Shown here: one piece after another, positions 1 to 9,609 of the stretch
Numbering within the stretch: position 1 is the stretch's first letter
Layout: each line of letters opens with the position of its first letter
Assembly (NCBI RefSeq): GCF_007923355.1
Contig: NZ_VOGO01000014.1
Location: forward strand, 29,743-93,742
From: Falsiphaeobacter marinintestinus
Lineage (GTDB): Bacteria > Pseudomonadota > Alphaproteobacteria > Rhodobacterales > Rhodobacteraceae
Length of the DNA: 64,000 bases
Reading direction: 5' to 3'
Program-made: the position numbers and the translations under genes
Notes under the pieces: generated by a model
What the model saw: the letters and a program-made list of their open reading frames with translations, nothing else
Told to the model about the DNA's origin: nothing
Databases searched by the model: none

Positions 1-1
1 T

Positions 2-3000
2 TATGCAGCGCCGGGTCGTTACTCCGCCCGGCTTGAGATCCTCGAAAGCGGCACGCGTCCGGGTCGTGGCGGTGCGGTCGACGTGCCTGTCCACGTGCGC
101 AACGCCCCGATTGCTGTGCCCGGTGCAAAGATCGTCGTGGCCCCCGGTCAACCGGTCAGCTTTGATGGCACCCTGTCGCAACCGTCCGACAGCCCGATCA
201 CCCGCTATAAGTGGAGCTTTGGTGACGGCGCCATTTCCGAAGGTCCGATGGCGTCGCATGTCTATGGCAGCCCCGGCCAGTTCCGCGCTGTGCTGAGGGT
301 CGAAGACGACAGCCTGCACCCCTGCAACTTTGGCGTTGAAACCCGCAACGTCGTGGTGAACTTCCCACCCGTCGCCGAGGCTGGCACCAGCCAGTCTGCG
401 GTTGTGGGCCAGCCCGTCGTGTTCAGTGGCGCGGCCAGCTATGACATTGATGGTCTGATTGAAAGCTACAGCTGGGATATGGGCGACGGCACCGTGCTGA
501 CCGGCCCGACGGTGTCGCACACCTTCCAGACCTCCGGGTATTACCCGGTGGCCCTGACCGTGACCGACGATAGCGGCGTCGCCAACAACATGGCGGTGGA
601 TCGCATGTTTGTGGGCGTCAACAGCCCGCCGGAACCCAGCTTTGAAATCCCGCCCCGTGCAATATCCGTGTCCGAAGTCGGCCTGCTGGATGCCAGCGCC
701 TCGACCGACGCAGACGGGCAGATCCTGTCTTACCTATGGGACTTTGGCGATGGCGCGTCTGGCGAAGGCCAGGTGGTCGATTATGCCTGGACCCAACCCG
801 GCACCTTCTCCGTCACGCTGACCGTCACGGACGACAGCGGCACGGCCTCGGCGATGCAAAGCACATCGCGCCTTGTCCGCGTCGATGCGGCCCCCGTGGC
901 CGATGCTGGCGCGGATCAATATGTGACTGCAAGCGTGGTGTCCTTTGACGGCGGCGGGTCGCGTGATCCCGATGGGTCGGTGACCGAATGGGTCTGGGAC
1001 TTTGGCGATGGCGGCACCGCCACCGGCAAGACCGTCGATCACGCCTATCTGCGCTCGGGCATTTTCGAGGTTGCCGTGGTGGTCCGCGATGACAGTGGCG
1101 CACCGCTGAACACCGACCGCGACACCATGCTGGTGACCGTGAACGCGACGCCGATCGCCGATGCAGGCCCGCCACAAACCGTGGCCCCGGGTGAAGAGTT
1201 CATCGTGTCAGGTCGCGCTTCGGTCGATCCGGATGGCGAGATCAGCCAATATGTCTGGACCTTCCCGGACGGGACCGAGGCCACCGGCCAGCGCGCATCG
1301 CATGTGCTGTCAGAACCCGGCCTGCACCGGATCGGTCTGACCGTCTATGACAATTTCGCTGGCGGCGCGGCACAGGATCAATCCGAAGTGTTGATCACCG
1401 TCAACGCCCCGCCCGTCGCCGTGGCCGGATCAGACCATCTGATCGCACCGGGCGACAGCGTGGTGTTTGATGCCATGCAGTCCTATGACACAGACGGCAA
1501 GATGTCGGCCTTCCGGTGGGAGTTTGATGATCTCGGAGCACCGCTCGACTCTCCGCGCGTGGAACGGGCGTATGTTACGCCCGGTGTCTGGTCGGCGCAG
1601 CTGGTCGTGACCGATGACAGCGGCGTATTGAATGCCACGGCATCTGACGACGTGACGATCCGCGTCAACAATGCCCCGGTGGCCGAAGCTGGCGCAGCGA
1701 TCACCACAGACAGCCTCTATGTCGAATTCGATGGTACAGCTTCGGCGGATGCCGATGGCGACGCACTGATCTATCGCTGGGATTTCGGCGACGGATCGCT
1801 GCCCGCTTATGGCGAGAAAGTCACCCACGTCTTCCCCCGCTCGGGCATCTTCCCGGTTACGTTGCGGGTCGATGACGGAACCGGCCTGTCGAACGCGCGC
1901 GCCATCGACGCAACCACAGTCACCATTCAGACTCGGCCCATGGCAGATGCGGGCGGTAATCGCGACGTCTGTTCGGGCGAACCGATCCTGTTTGATGCGT
2001 CGGCCAGCGTCGATCCCGATGGCGGTCTGCTGCTGTACACCTGGGATTTCGGAGACGAGACCGGCTCAGACCTGATCAACCCGACCAAGACCTATGAATT
2101 CCCGGGCGTTTACCCCGTGACCCTGCGGGTCCGCAACGAAACCGGCACCGAACATGGCTCTGACATCGACCGGATCGCCGCACTGGTCCGCGAAGGCCCG
2201 ATTTCCAATGCGGGTGAGGATCTGACCGTCTGTTCGAACCAGCAGGTGCGTTTTGACGGGTCAGGATCGACAGATGCCGACGGCGCTGTGAACGCATTCG
2301 ACTGGACGTTCGGCGATGGCGCGACTGGCAATGGCGAACAGCCGGTGCACGTCTTTACGCGTCCCGGCACCTATACCGTGACATTGACCATCACCGGCGA
2401 AGCGCGTGGCGCCTGTAGCCCGCTGGACAGCGATACGGCGAAGGTCACCGTCATCGCCGCGCCGGAACTGATGATCATCGGGCCGGAACGTGTCGGATCA
2501 GACATCTCGACACTGTACACGGCCGAGATTGCCAGCACCGGTTCTGGCACCATCGATCGCGTCAGCTGGGACTTCGGCGATGGCACCACGATGGACGGAG
2601 ACGAGGTCGAACACAGCTTTGCACAGCCCGGCGAATACCTTGTCACCCTGCGCGCCAGCATCATTGGCGGCAACGCCAGCTGTAGTGAGCTTGAAACCGT
2701 GCGCAAGGTGATCGTCAATTCGGCCCCGGAACCGGTTATCGCTGGCCCCGAAATGGTCGCGGTCGGCCAATCGGTCACCTATGACGCCAGCCAAAGCCGT
2801 GACAGCGATGGCGCGATCATTGGCTATCTCTGGGACTTTGGCGATGGCACCACGGGGCAGGGCGTCATTGTAGCACACCGCTATGACACCCCCGGCACCT
2901 ACACCCTGCGTCTGGCCGCCTTGGACGACGCGGGCGTGGACAACAGCGAAGTGATCCTGGAAAAGACCGTGACCGTCAAACCGGCTCCGATTGCTGGCCT

Positions 3001-3772
3001 GCAGGCCCCCAAATCGGTCTGCCCGGCACAGGACGTTCCGTGGACCGTCGCAGTTGACAACGGAACGCAAGTGGACTGGCGGTTTGGTGACGGCGCATCC
3101 AAAACGGGATCGACCGTGTCACACGCCTTTGAACGGGCCGGGTTGTTCCCGGTTCTGGTCGCCATGGATGACGGTGCGGGGCTGTTGTCCAGCCGCCGCA
3201 GCGAAGAGGTTTATGTGCGTGTGAACCGCGCCCCAACCGCCTTGGCCGGACCCGACCGGATCGTGTGCCCGGGCGATCAGGTTACCTTTGATGCCGGTGC
3301 CTCTGGCGATCTGGACGGAGAGCTGTCGCAATGGATCTGGGATTTCAGCGATGGCCAGACGCTGGAAGGCCCCATCGTGACCCGCAGCTTTGACACCGCC
3401 GCTGATTTGCGCGTGCGCCTGACCGTGCGGGATGACAGCGGGGCAGAGGGCTGTGACATCGGCACCGACGCCGCACGCATTCTGGTCAATGCCCAGCCTC
3501 AGGTCGACGCCGGCCCGGATCAATCCGTTCCTGTGGGTGCCGCCCACGATATCGTCCGCTTTGACGGCAGCAATGCCAGCGACCCCGACGGGCAGGGGCT
3601 GCGCGTGTCCTGGGACTTTGGCGATGGCGCGCGCACTGCGGGCGCGGTGGCAACACACCGCTTTACCCAGCCGGGGGAATACACCGTGACCGTGCAGGCG
3701 CGTGACACCACAGGCCTTGTCTGCGGCATCGGCAGCGACACGGCCATCATCACCGCCGTCCCGCGCGAGTAA
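2..3772 (+). CDS. Giant PKD-repeat protein, 5' end outside window
   Basis: The frame is open from the first bases of the window, so the true start lies upstream and only the last 1256 residues are visible. The visible part is almost entirely tandem repeats of about 85-90 residues, each with the PKD hallmark WDFGDG or a variant followed by a Gly/Pro turn and a TVTLTVTDDSG-like strand. I count 14 such motifs, from WSFGDG near base 213 to WDFGDG near 3612. PKD domains are immunoglobulin-like folds of extracellular proteins and usually mediate adhesion or carbohydrate or protein contact. The protein ends directly after the last repeat, with no visible anchor, sorting or catalytic domain, so any such domain must be N-terminal. 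A hairpin follows the stop. Repeat identity is certain; the function is unknown. Confidence 0.9.
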   Translation, partial: YAAPGRYSARLEILESGTRPGRGGAVDVPVHVRNAPIAVPGAKIVVAPGQPVSFDGTLSQPSDSPITRYKWSFGDGAISEGPMASHVYGSPGQFRAVLRVEDDSLHPCNFGVETRNVVVNFPPVAEAGTSQSAVVGQPVVFSGAASYDIDGLIESYSWDMGDGTVLTGPTVSHTFQTSGYYPVALTVTDDSGVANNMAVDRMFVGVNSPPEPSFEIPPRAISVSEVGLLDASASTDADGQILSYLWDFGDGASGEGQVVDYAWTQPGTFSVTLTVTDDSGTASAMQSTSRLVRVDAAPVADAGADQYVTASVVSFDGGGSRDPDGSVTEWVWDFGDGGTATGKTVDHAYLRSGIFEVAVVVRDDSGAPLNTDRDTMLVTVNATPIADAGPPQTVAPGEEFIVSGRASVDPDGEISQYVWTFPDGTEATGQRASHVLSEPGLHRIGLTVYDNFAGGAAQDQSEVLITVNAPPVAVAGSDHLIAPGDSVVFDAMQSYDTDGKMSAFRWEFDDLGAPLDSPRVERAYVTPGVWSAQLVVTDDSGVLNATASDDVTIRVNNAPVAEAGAAITTDSLYVEFDGTASADADGDALIYRWDFGDGSLPAYGEKVTHVFPRSGIFPVTLRVDDGTGLSNARAIDATTVTIQTRPMADAGGNRDVCSGEPILFDASASVDPDGGLLLYTWDFGDETGSDLINPTKTYEFPGVYPVTLRVRNETGTEHGSDIDRIAALVREGPISNAGEDLTVCSNQQVRFDGSGSTDADGAVNAFDWTFGDGATGNGEQPVHVFTRPGTYTVTLTITGEARGACSPLDSDTAKVTVIAAPELMIIGPERVGSDISTLYTAEIASTGSGTIDRVSWDFGDGTTMDGDEVEHSFAQPGEYLVTLRASIIGGNASCSELETVRKVIVNSAPEPVIAGPEMVAVGQSVTYDASQSRDSDGAIIGYLWDFGDGTTGQGVIVAHRYDTPGTYTLRLAALDDAGVDNSEVILEKTVTVKPAPIAGLQAPKSVCPAQDVPWTVAVDNGTQVDWRFGDGASKTGSTVSHAFERAGLFPVLVAMDDGAGLLSSRRSEEVYVRVNRAPTALAGPDRIVCPGDQVTFDAGASGDLDGELSQWIWDFSDGQTLEGPIVTRSFDTAADLRVRLTVRDDSGAEGCDIGTDAARILVNAQPQVDAGPDQSVPVGAAHDIVRFDGSNASDPDGQGLRVSWDFGDGARTAGAVATHRFTQPGEYTVTVQARDTTGLVCGIGSDTAIITAVPRE

Positions 3773-3785
3773 GCGAAACACACGC

Positions 3786-3812
3786 CAGAGGCGCTCGCAC
3801 CGGGCGCCTCTG
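3786..3812 (+). terminator. Hairpin after the PKD gene
   Basis: A perfect 9-bp stem (CAGAGGCGC / GCGCCTCTG) with a 9-base loop lies 13 bases after the PKD gene stop. No T-run follows, so it may be a weak or Rho-assisted terminator or an mRNA 3' stabiliser. Confidence 0.5.
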
Positions 3813-3909
3813 ACCGCTCTGGTTGGGCGGGCTCAGCGCTTTTTGCCAAATTCAACCCTGGTGTTGATTTCAATATCGTTTGTACACAAACCATCGTATT
3901 ATTCCGGCA

Positions 3910-5622
3910 ATGAGATTTCCGCTTCGCTCCAAATTTTTTCTGTTTGCTGTTCTGCTCGCCATCGCGCCCCTTGCGCTTGTCGGGCAGAATCTGACGCGCC
4001 TTGCGCGGGACGAACTGAAAAGTGCGGCCAACGAAGATCTGACCACCGTCGCCGCCGAACTGCGGGCGGCTTTTGACAACACGTTTCAGGGCCGCTGGCT
4101 GACCCCTTTGATGGTCATCCGCAATGGCATCGACAGCGCGGAACTGGGCGTGCCGCAAAAGGTGTCTCTGCTGACGCTGGGTCTTGAAGAGCTGCCGCAG
4201 GTCGTCGCGTTGCAACTGTCGGTGCAAGGGTCTGATCTGCCGATCCTTGTTACCAACGAAGGCTTTGCCAGCAAGATGGTGCAGGCGGGTCTGGAACCGA
4301 TCAAAGTGCTGTCGACCCCGCCCGACCTGATCAAGGCCATTCAGGAAACCGGGCAGTTTGGCCGCCCTTTGGTGTCGCGTCTGGAAGAAACCGGGCACTG
4401 GATGGCGACGCTGGCTCTGCCGCTGACCACCAAGATCGCAGGTCGTCAGGTGACCATGGCCGCCAAGATCAACCTTGCCCCGCTGGGGGAAATGGTTGAA
4501 CGCCATCCCTTTGCCCAACGCGGCGAGATCACGGTGATCGACCAATCCGGGCGCACCGTTCTGGAAGACGACGCACGGCAACTGATCGAACGCGACATCG
4601 TCGCCTCGACCCTGCCGCTGATCGTGGCCGGGGCGCGCGCCGATGCGCTTGAACCCTATGTTCGCCCCGACGGCACCGCGTTTCTGGGGGCCTATGCCTT
4701 TCCGGACTCGTTTCAGTGGGCGGTCATCACAGAACTAAGCGAAGACAAGGCGTACGCCGTCGTCAACGCAATCACCCGCCAGATCCTGATCGTCGGGCTG
4801 GTCGGCTTCCTTTTGGCCGGTGTCGGTGCGCTGGTCTTTGCCCGCGCGCTCAGCCGACCGATCCTGAAGATCGGCGAAGTCGCAGCATTGGTCGGCGAGG
4901 GCGATTTTTCGGCCCGGGTTGAAAACGTCCGGTCACGCGATGAAATCGGCGATCTGGCCGATCGTTTCAATAACATGATCGCGCATCTGGGCGAACGGCT
5001 GGAACTGATGAAGTTCGTTTCACGTGGGACCATGTCCGCGATCCAGAGTGCGGATGAAACCGGCATGCATCGCGGCGGTGAACGACGCCGCGTCTCGGTC
5101 ATCTTCACCGACATTCGCGGCTATACTGAGTTTTCCGAACGCGTTCCGCCCGAAACGGTGATCGAGGCGCTGAACAGTTACTTCGACGTACAAACCGACA
5201 TCGTTGAACAGCACGGCGGCGACGTCGACAAGTTTGTCGGCGATGCGCTGGTTGCCGTGTTCGAAGGCGACGACATGGAAAGCCGCGCGGTGGCCTGCAG
5301 TGTTGAAATCACGCAGGCGATGATCAAGCTGCTGGAAAAGTTCCCCGAATACGATCTGCACGTCGGCATCGGCGTCGCCTCGGGCGAGGTCGTGATGGGT
5401 GCCATGGGCGCGAAGGAACGTATGGATTTCACCGTTCTCGGTTCAACCGTCAACCGCTCGGCCCGCCTGTGTTCCGAAGCTGCCCCTGGGCAGGTTCTGA
5501 TCGATCAGGAAACCCGCACTGCTGCGGCCGAAGTGAAAGATGTGACCTTCCAGACGCTCGACCCGATCCGCCTGAAAGGCTATGCCGATCCGGTTCTGGC
5601 CTTTGCCGCCTCGCAGGCCTGA
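3910..5622 (+). CDS. Membrane adenylate cyclase, class III, with HAMP domain
   Basis: A 570-residue protein predicted to convert ATP to cAMP. An N-terminal membrane segment (about residues 7-25) is followed by a periplasmic sensor-like region of about 260 residues, a second membrane segment (about 295-315), a HAMP linker and a C-terminal cyclase domain (about 385-560). The catalytic domain has both metal Asp residues (D401 in FTDIRGYTEFSE and D445 in DKFVGDALVAVF), the adenine-selecting pair K441 and D506 (DFTVLG), and the transition-state residues N515 and R519 in TVNRSAR, so it looks active and ATP-specific. I chose ATG 3910; a TTG at 3880 would add ten residues that do not look like a signal. 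A cyclic-nucleotide-binding ABC-like protein lies 0.6 kb downstream on the same strand, a plausible target (inference). Confidence 0.92.
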   Translation: MRFPLRSKFFLFAVLLAIAPLALVGQNLTRLARDELKSAANEDLTTVAAELRAAFDNTFQGRWLTPLMVIRNGIDSAELGVPQKVSLLTLGLEELPQVVALQLSVQGSDLPILVTNEGFASKMVQAGLEPIKVLSTPPDLIKAIQETGQFGRPLVSRLEETGHWMATLALPLTTKIAGRQVTMAAKINLAPLGEMVERHPFAQRGEITVIDQSGRTVLEDDARQLIERDIVASTLPLIVAGARADALEPYVRPDGTAFLGAYAFPDSFQWAVITELSEDKAYAVVNAITRQILIVGLVGFLLAGVGALVFARALSRPILKIGEVAALVGEGDFSARVENVRSRDEIGDLADRFNNMIAHLGERLELMKFVSRGTMSAIQSADETGMHRGGERRRVSVIFTDIRGYTEFSERVPPETVIEALNSYFDVQTDIVEQHGGDVDKFVGDALVAVFEGDDMESRAVACSVEITQAMIKLLEKFPEYDLHVGIGVASGEVVMGAMGAKERMDFTVLGSTVNRSARLCSEAAPGQVLIDQETRTAAAEVKDVTFQTLDPIRLKGYADPVLAFAASQA

Positions 5623-6012
5623 TCAGTACGTAAACACCGCCCAAGCCCAGGCCATCGCGACATAGGTCAACTGATGCAGCGCTTGATCGACTCCTGCCGC
5701 GCGCCAGAACAATGCCTGTGTCGGGTTCAGGTCCTTGTCGTCCGAATACCGGGCCTTACAATAGTCGATGTTGAAATGGATGACCCATTCAAGCGCGACG
5801 ATCACCAGAGTGAACAGAACCGGCGCGCCCATGATCACGAAGACGATGATCGATCCGACCACATGAACCCCGGCGTGCTGGGCCCGCCCCATGTGCCAGT
5901 ATTCGCCGCGACCAGACAGCATTTTCGGAGTCTGCAGGAAATAGTCGGCAAACATATGCTTGACTTGCAGCAGGCAGATCAGAAGCAAAACGGTGCTTAT
6001 GGTGGGTAACAA
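5623..6012 (-). CDS. DUF3307-family membrane protein
   Basis: A 129-residue protein with three or four hydrophobic segments. The N-terminal FADYFLQTP and the central Glu/His residues (VALEWVIHFNIDYCK) match the DUF3307 family, whose function is not known. The start is a TTG at 6012, supported by a GGGGAG Shine-Dalgarno sequence six bases upstream; the next Met would remove the first membrane segment. It is convergent with the adenylate cyclase, with the stops adjacent, and divergent from the ABC-like gene, with 188 bases between them. Confidence 0.75.
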   Translation of the reverse strand: MLPTISTVLLLICLLQVKHMFADYFLQTPKMLSGRGEYWHMGRAQHAGVHVVGSIIVFVIMGAPVLFTLVIVALEWVIHFNIDYCKARYSDDKDLNPTQALFWRAAGVDQALHQLTYVAMAWAWAVFTY

Positions 6013-6200
6013 TGCCGTCTCCCCAATGGCTCTCTTAAAGAAACTTAGGCACTAATGTGCGTTGCTGCAAACAGCCTGCGCAGATTGCGGCCAAACTTAA
6101 CGGATTGCCAGCATGGTTGTTGCCTTGTTACCCTTTGAGACCAACCCGTGAGATGGCCAAGTAGATCGGGCAAGAAATTTTGATTTAACGGGCGACTCTC

Positions 6201-9200
6201 ATGGAACGCACCCTTTTCGGTTTCATCTGGAAATACTCCAAACGTGACCAACTGATTCTGTTGATGGTGACCACGACCTTATTCCCGTTGTTGTACCTGA
6301 CACTGGAACTGCCCAAGCGTATCATCAATGACGCCATCGGCTCGCAGAGCGCGACGATTGATTTGTTCGGCTACAGCTTTGATCAGGTTACGTTTCTGGG
6401 CATTCTGTGTATCGCCTTCCTGCTGGCGGTTCTGGCCCACGGCCTGATGAAGATGCGCATCAACACGATGAAAGGCGTGCTGTCCGAACGGATGCTGCGT
6501 CGTTTCCGTTATCTTCTGATCGCGCGCATTCTGCGGTTTCCGCAGCCCTATTTCGAACGGGTCAGCCAGGCTGAACTGGTGTCGATGATCACGGCTGAAT
6601 CCGAACCGATGGGCGGGTTGATGGGCGATGCGATCAGCCAGCCTGTGCTGCAGGCCGGTCAGATGCTGACCATCCTTGGCTTTTTGTTTCTGCAAAGCTT
6701 CTGGTTCGGTCTTGCGGCCTGTGCGCTGATCCCGCTGCAGGCGTGGCTGATTCCGAAGCTGCAAAAGCAGATCAACCTGCTGAACAAGAAGCGCATTCAG
6801 GAAGTCCGCGTTTTGTCCGCCAAGATCGGTGAAAGTGCCGCCGGGGCCAGCGCCTTGCGGGTCAATGGTGGGTATCGTCATCGCCTGTCCGCGATCACCG
6901 ACCAACTGGGTCGCCTGTTCGAAATCCGGTTCGAGATCTATCAGAAGAAATTCTTCATGAAGTTCCTCAACAACTTCATCTCGCAACTGACCCCGTTTTT
7001 CTTCTTTTCGATCGGTGGCTATCTGGTGTTGCAAGGCTCGGTTTCGCTGGGCGCTCTGGTCGCCGCCCTTGCCGCCTACAAGGATCTGTCGAGCCCGTGG
7101 AAAGAACTGCTGGCCTATTACAATCAGACGCAGGACATGGCCCTGCGCTGGGAGGTGATTACCGAACGCTTTGCGCCTGCGGGCATGGTCGACGAAACCC
7201 TGTTCGACGGTGAGGTCAGCGGCAACCCGCATCTGGACGGCGATATCCGGCTTGAAAACGTGTCGGTGCGCGATGTCGATGGCAACGTGGTGCTTGAGGA
7301 CCTGAATGCGACCATCGCCAAGGGCAGCGTTGTCGGCATCGCCGCGCCCAGCGAAGAAGACCGGCGTGCCATGGCCGAACTACTGACCCGCGAACTGCTG
7401 CCCACCAGCGGCAAGGTGTTCGTTGGCGATGCTGACCTTTCATCGCTGCATCAGTCCATCATCGCCGCCCGCATTGGTCATGCCACGTCACGGCCTGTGA
7501 TGTTCCAGGGCACCTTTGGCGAAAACGTGATGATGCCGATGCGCTACGGGCCGCTGACCGACCAGTCCAAAGACGACAGTTTTGCCGAAGCCCAGCGGGC
7601 CGGAAACAGCGCCGATCCCTTCGATGCCGAATGGCTCGACCCCCGCATCGCGGGCCTTGAAACCGCAGATGAGCTGCGCGACTGGTGGCTGACCCTGATC
7701 GAAGGTATGGGGTCCGGCACAGCTCTGTTCCGGCGCGGGCTGGAACAGAAGTTCGAAGCCGAAGATCATCCGGTTCTGGCCGCCAAACTGGTCGAATTGC
7801 GCCCCATTGTGCAACAGGCCGTGCGCGACGCGGGGCTGCGCCAGCACGCTTTTTTCCTGAAGCCCGATCTTTACAACACCGCGCTTCCGGTTGCTGAAAA
7901 CCTGCTTTACGCCTCGCCCCGGCATCCAATCACCCAGCAGGTGTTGGCCGCCCAGACAGAATTCATGGCCGAACTGCGCCATCTGGGTCTGGAAGAAACG
8001 CTGGTGCAGCTGACCCGCGATGTGATCGATATGCTGCGCCAGATCTTTGGCCTTGATGGCACCGATCACCCGCTGTTCCGCAAGCTGGGGCTAAACGTCG
8101 ACACCTATGAAACAGCCGTCGATCTGGTCGAAAAAACCCGATCCGGCAACGCGTCAGACCTCAGCGCCGATGACATGGCCAGCCTGCTGATCGTGCCGTT
8201 CCTGATTTCGGCCGATCAGATCGGGGCCGGTTTCACGGATGAGCTGAAAGATCGCATTGTCGAGTTGCGTCAAAGCCACGCGGCCGACCTGCTGCAAAGC
8301 CTTGGTGATCTGTTTGTGCCCTTCGACGAAGACGTGTTTACACCCGGTATGACCGTGCTTGAGAACGCCATGTTCGGTAAGATCTCTGATGCCTCGGGTG
8401 GTCGCGCCGATGAACTCCGCCGCCTGGTCGGTGACGTTCTGGCCGAAAACGGCGCGCAGCAACTGGTGATCGAGCTGATCTATGACATCCCGATCGCGCT
8501 TCAGGGGCAAAACCTGCCCGGCGTATTCGCCGAGCCGCTGTCCTTCTCGCGCGCGACGGTGAAAAAGCCCGATATCCTTATTCTGGATCAGGCGCTGGCC
8601 AGCTATGACATGGAGACGCAGAAGTCAGTTTATCGTAACCTGCGCGCGCTGCTGCCTGACACCACGGTCATTTACCTGAACGACAGTTTCGAAAACCCGG
8701 ACGTGTTCGAGACCTATTTCGAGATGCAACAGGGCCGGATTGTCAGCGATGAAAGTGCGACCGATGTCGAAGAAGACAGCGCCGCCAGCGCCGACCTCAA
8801 CCGCAAACTGCGGGCATTGGAACAGACGCCGCTGTTCTCGGGCCTCAGCCGCAAGCAATTGCGCCTGCTGGCCTTTGGGGCTCGCTGGTACACGGCCCCG
8901 AAGGGCGAGGTGGTGTTTCTGAAAGGTGACGAACCGACCGATGGCGCGTACATGGTGCTCGACGGCGAGGCTGGCCTGTATCTGCCCAAGGACGACGGCG
9001 ACGATCAGCTGATCGCCAAAGTCGGCGCGGGCACATTGGTCGGTGAACTGGGTCTGATCCGTCAGGTTCCACGCGCGCTGAGTATGGTTGCTGAAAGTGA
9101 GCTGACCTGTCTGCGCATCGGCGAAGAAGAATTTCTTGCCGTCGTCGAAAATGACGCCGCCACGGCGTTCAAATTGCTACAGGTGGTGGCGGGCTACGTA

Positions 9201-9209
9201 TCCAGCTGA
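6201..9209 (+). CDS. ABC-exporter-like protein with degenerate NBD and cyclic-nucleotide-binding domain
   Basis: A 1002-residue fusion. Residues about 15-330 form an ABC type-1 exporter membrane domain with about six helices. The nucleotide-binding part starts near 350 (IRLENVSVRDVDGNVVLEDL), but the Walker A site reads GIAAPSEEDRRAM (about 379-391) and lacks GxxGxGK[ST]. A segment of over 300 residues separates the Q-loop-like element (about 435) from a weak signature (LSFSRA, 780-785). Walker B is DILILDQAL, with Gln797 where the catalytic Glu sits, and the H-switch region is TVIYLND. Residues about 873-1000 are a CAP-type cyclic-nucleotide-binding domain with the phosphate cassette GELGL...RAL (E949, R958). 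It therefore probably binds cNMP but may not hydrolyse ATP. The transported or gated substrate is unknown. An adenylate cyclase lies just upstream. Confidence 0.85.
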   Translation: MERTLFGFIWKYSKRDQLILLMVTTTLFPLLYLTLELPKRIINDAIGSQSATIDLFGYSFDQVTFLGILCIAFLLAVLAHGLMKMRINTMKGVLSERMLRRFRYLLIARILRFPQPYFERVSQAELVSMITAESEPMGGLMGDAISQPVLQAGQMLTILGFLFLQSFWFGLAACALIPLQAWLIPKLQKQINLLNKKRIQEVRVLSAKIGESAAGASALRVNGGYRHRLSAITDQLGRLFEIRFEIYQKKFFMKFLNNFISQLTPFFFFSIGGYLVLQGSVSLGALVAALAAYKDLSSPWKELLAYYNQTQDMALRWEVITERFAPAGMVDETLFDGEVSGNPHLDGDIRLENVSVRDVDGNVVLEDLNATIAKGSVVGIAAPSEEDRRAMAELLTRELLPTSGKVFVGDADLSSLHQSIIAARIGHATSRPVMFQGTFGENVMMPMRYGPLTDQSKDDSFAEAQRAGNSADPFDAEWLDPRIAGLETADELRDWWLTLIEGMGSGTALFRRGLEQKFEAEDHPVLAAKLVELRPIVQQAVRDAGLRQHAFFLKPDLYNTALPVAENLLYASPRHPITQQVLAAQTEFMAELRHLGLEETLVQLTRDVIDMLRQIFGLDGTDHPLFRKLGLNVDTYETAVDLVEKTRSGNASDLSADDMASLLIVPFLISADQIGAGFTDELKDRIVELRQSHAADLLQSLGDLFVPFDEDVFTPGMTVLENAMFGKISDASGGRADELRRLVGDVLAENGAQQLVIELIYDIPIALQGQNLPGVFAEPLSFSRATVKKPDILILDQALASYDMETQKSVYRNLRALLPDTTVIYLNDSFENPDVFETYFEMQQGRIVSDESATDVEEDSAASADLNRKLRALEQTPLFSGLSRKQLRLLAFGARWYTAPKGEVVFLKGDEPTDGAYMVLDGEAGLYLPKDDGDDQLIAKVGAGTLVGELGLIRQVPRALSMVAESELTCLRIGEEEFLAVVENDAATAFKLLQVVAGYVSS

Positions 9210-9216
9210 ACCGGGT

Positions 9217-9582
9217 TCAGTCGTCGCCGCAAAACAGCGAATACAGCAGCGCGATGACCTGTTCGGTGTTAGAGTCCGCCAGCGAATAGAAGATCGTCTT
9301 GCCGTCGCGGCGCGTCGTCACAAGACCTTCTTCGCGAAGACGTGCCAACATCTGGCTGACAGCAGCCTGCCGGATGTCCAGCAGGCCTTCAAGTTCGCCC
9401 ACCGATTTCTCGCTGGTGCCAAGATGGCACAGGATCATCAGCCGACCCTCATGCGCCAGGGTCTTCAGATAGGCCGCAGCCTCGCTTGCGCGGCTAGCCA
9501 TATCGGTCGGCGTTTCAGGCATGGTCTTTTCGATAGCTTCGATCGTCACAGCGTGTTCACAGTTTGTTTTTTGCTCACTCAA
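9217..9582 (-). CDS. sqrR: SqrR/BigR-type ArsR-family persulfide-responsive repressor
   Basis: A 121-residue winged-helix protein. LKTLAHEGRLMILCHLG and IRQAAVSQMLARLREEGLV are characteristic of the BigR/SqrR branch of ArsR repressors, which sense sulfane sulfur through two Cys. Here C52 and C118 are 66 residues apart, the same spacing as the redox pair C41/C107 of Rhodobacter SqrR, and a third Cys (C8) also occurs near the N-terminus, as I recall for SqrR. The start is a TTG at 9582, chosen because it keeps C8; no strong Shine-Dalgarno site is visible. The usual target genes (sqr, pdo, rhodanese, sulfide exporter) are not adjacent. It is convergent with the ABC-like gene, with only seven bases between stops. 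Confidence 0.85.
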   Translation of the reverse strand: MSEQKTNCEHAVTIEAIEKTMPETPTDMASRASEAAAYLKTLAHEGRLMILCHLGTSEKSVGELEGLLDIRQAAVSQMLARLREEGLVTTRRDGKTIFYSLADSNTEQVIALLYSLFCGDD

Positions 9583-9609
9583 GATAATGTATCAAAAGAT
9601 CAGTTCAAG

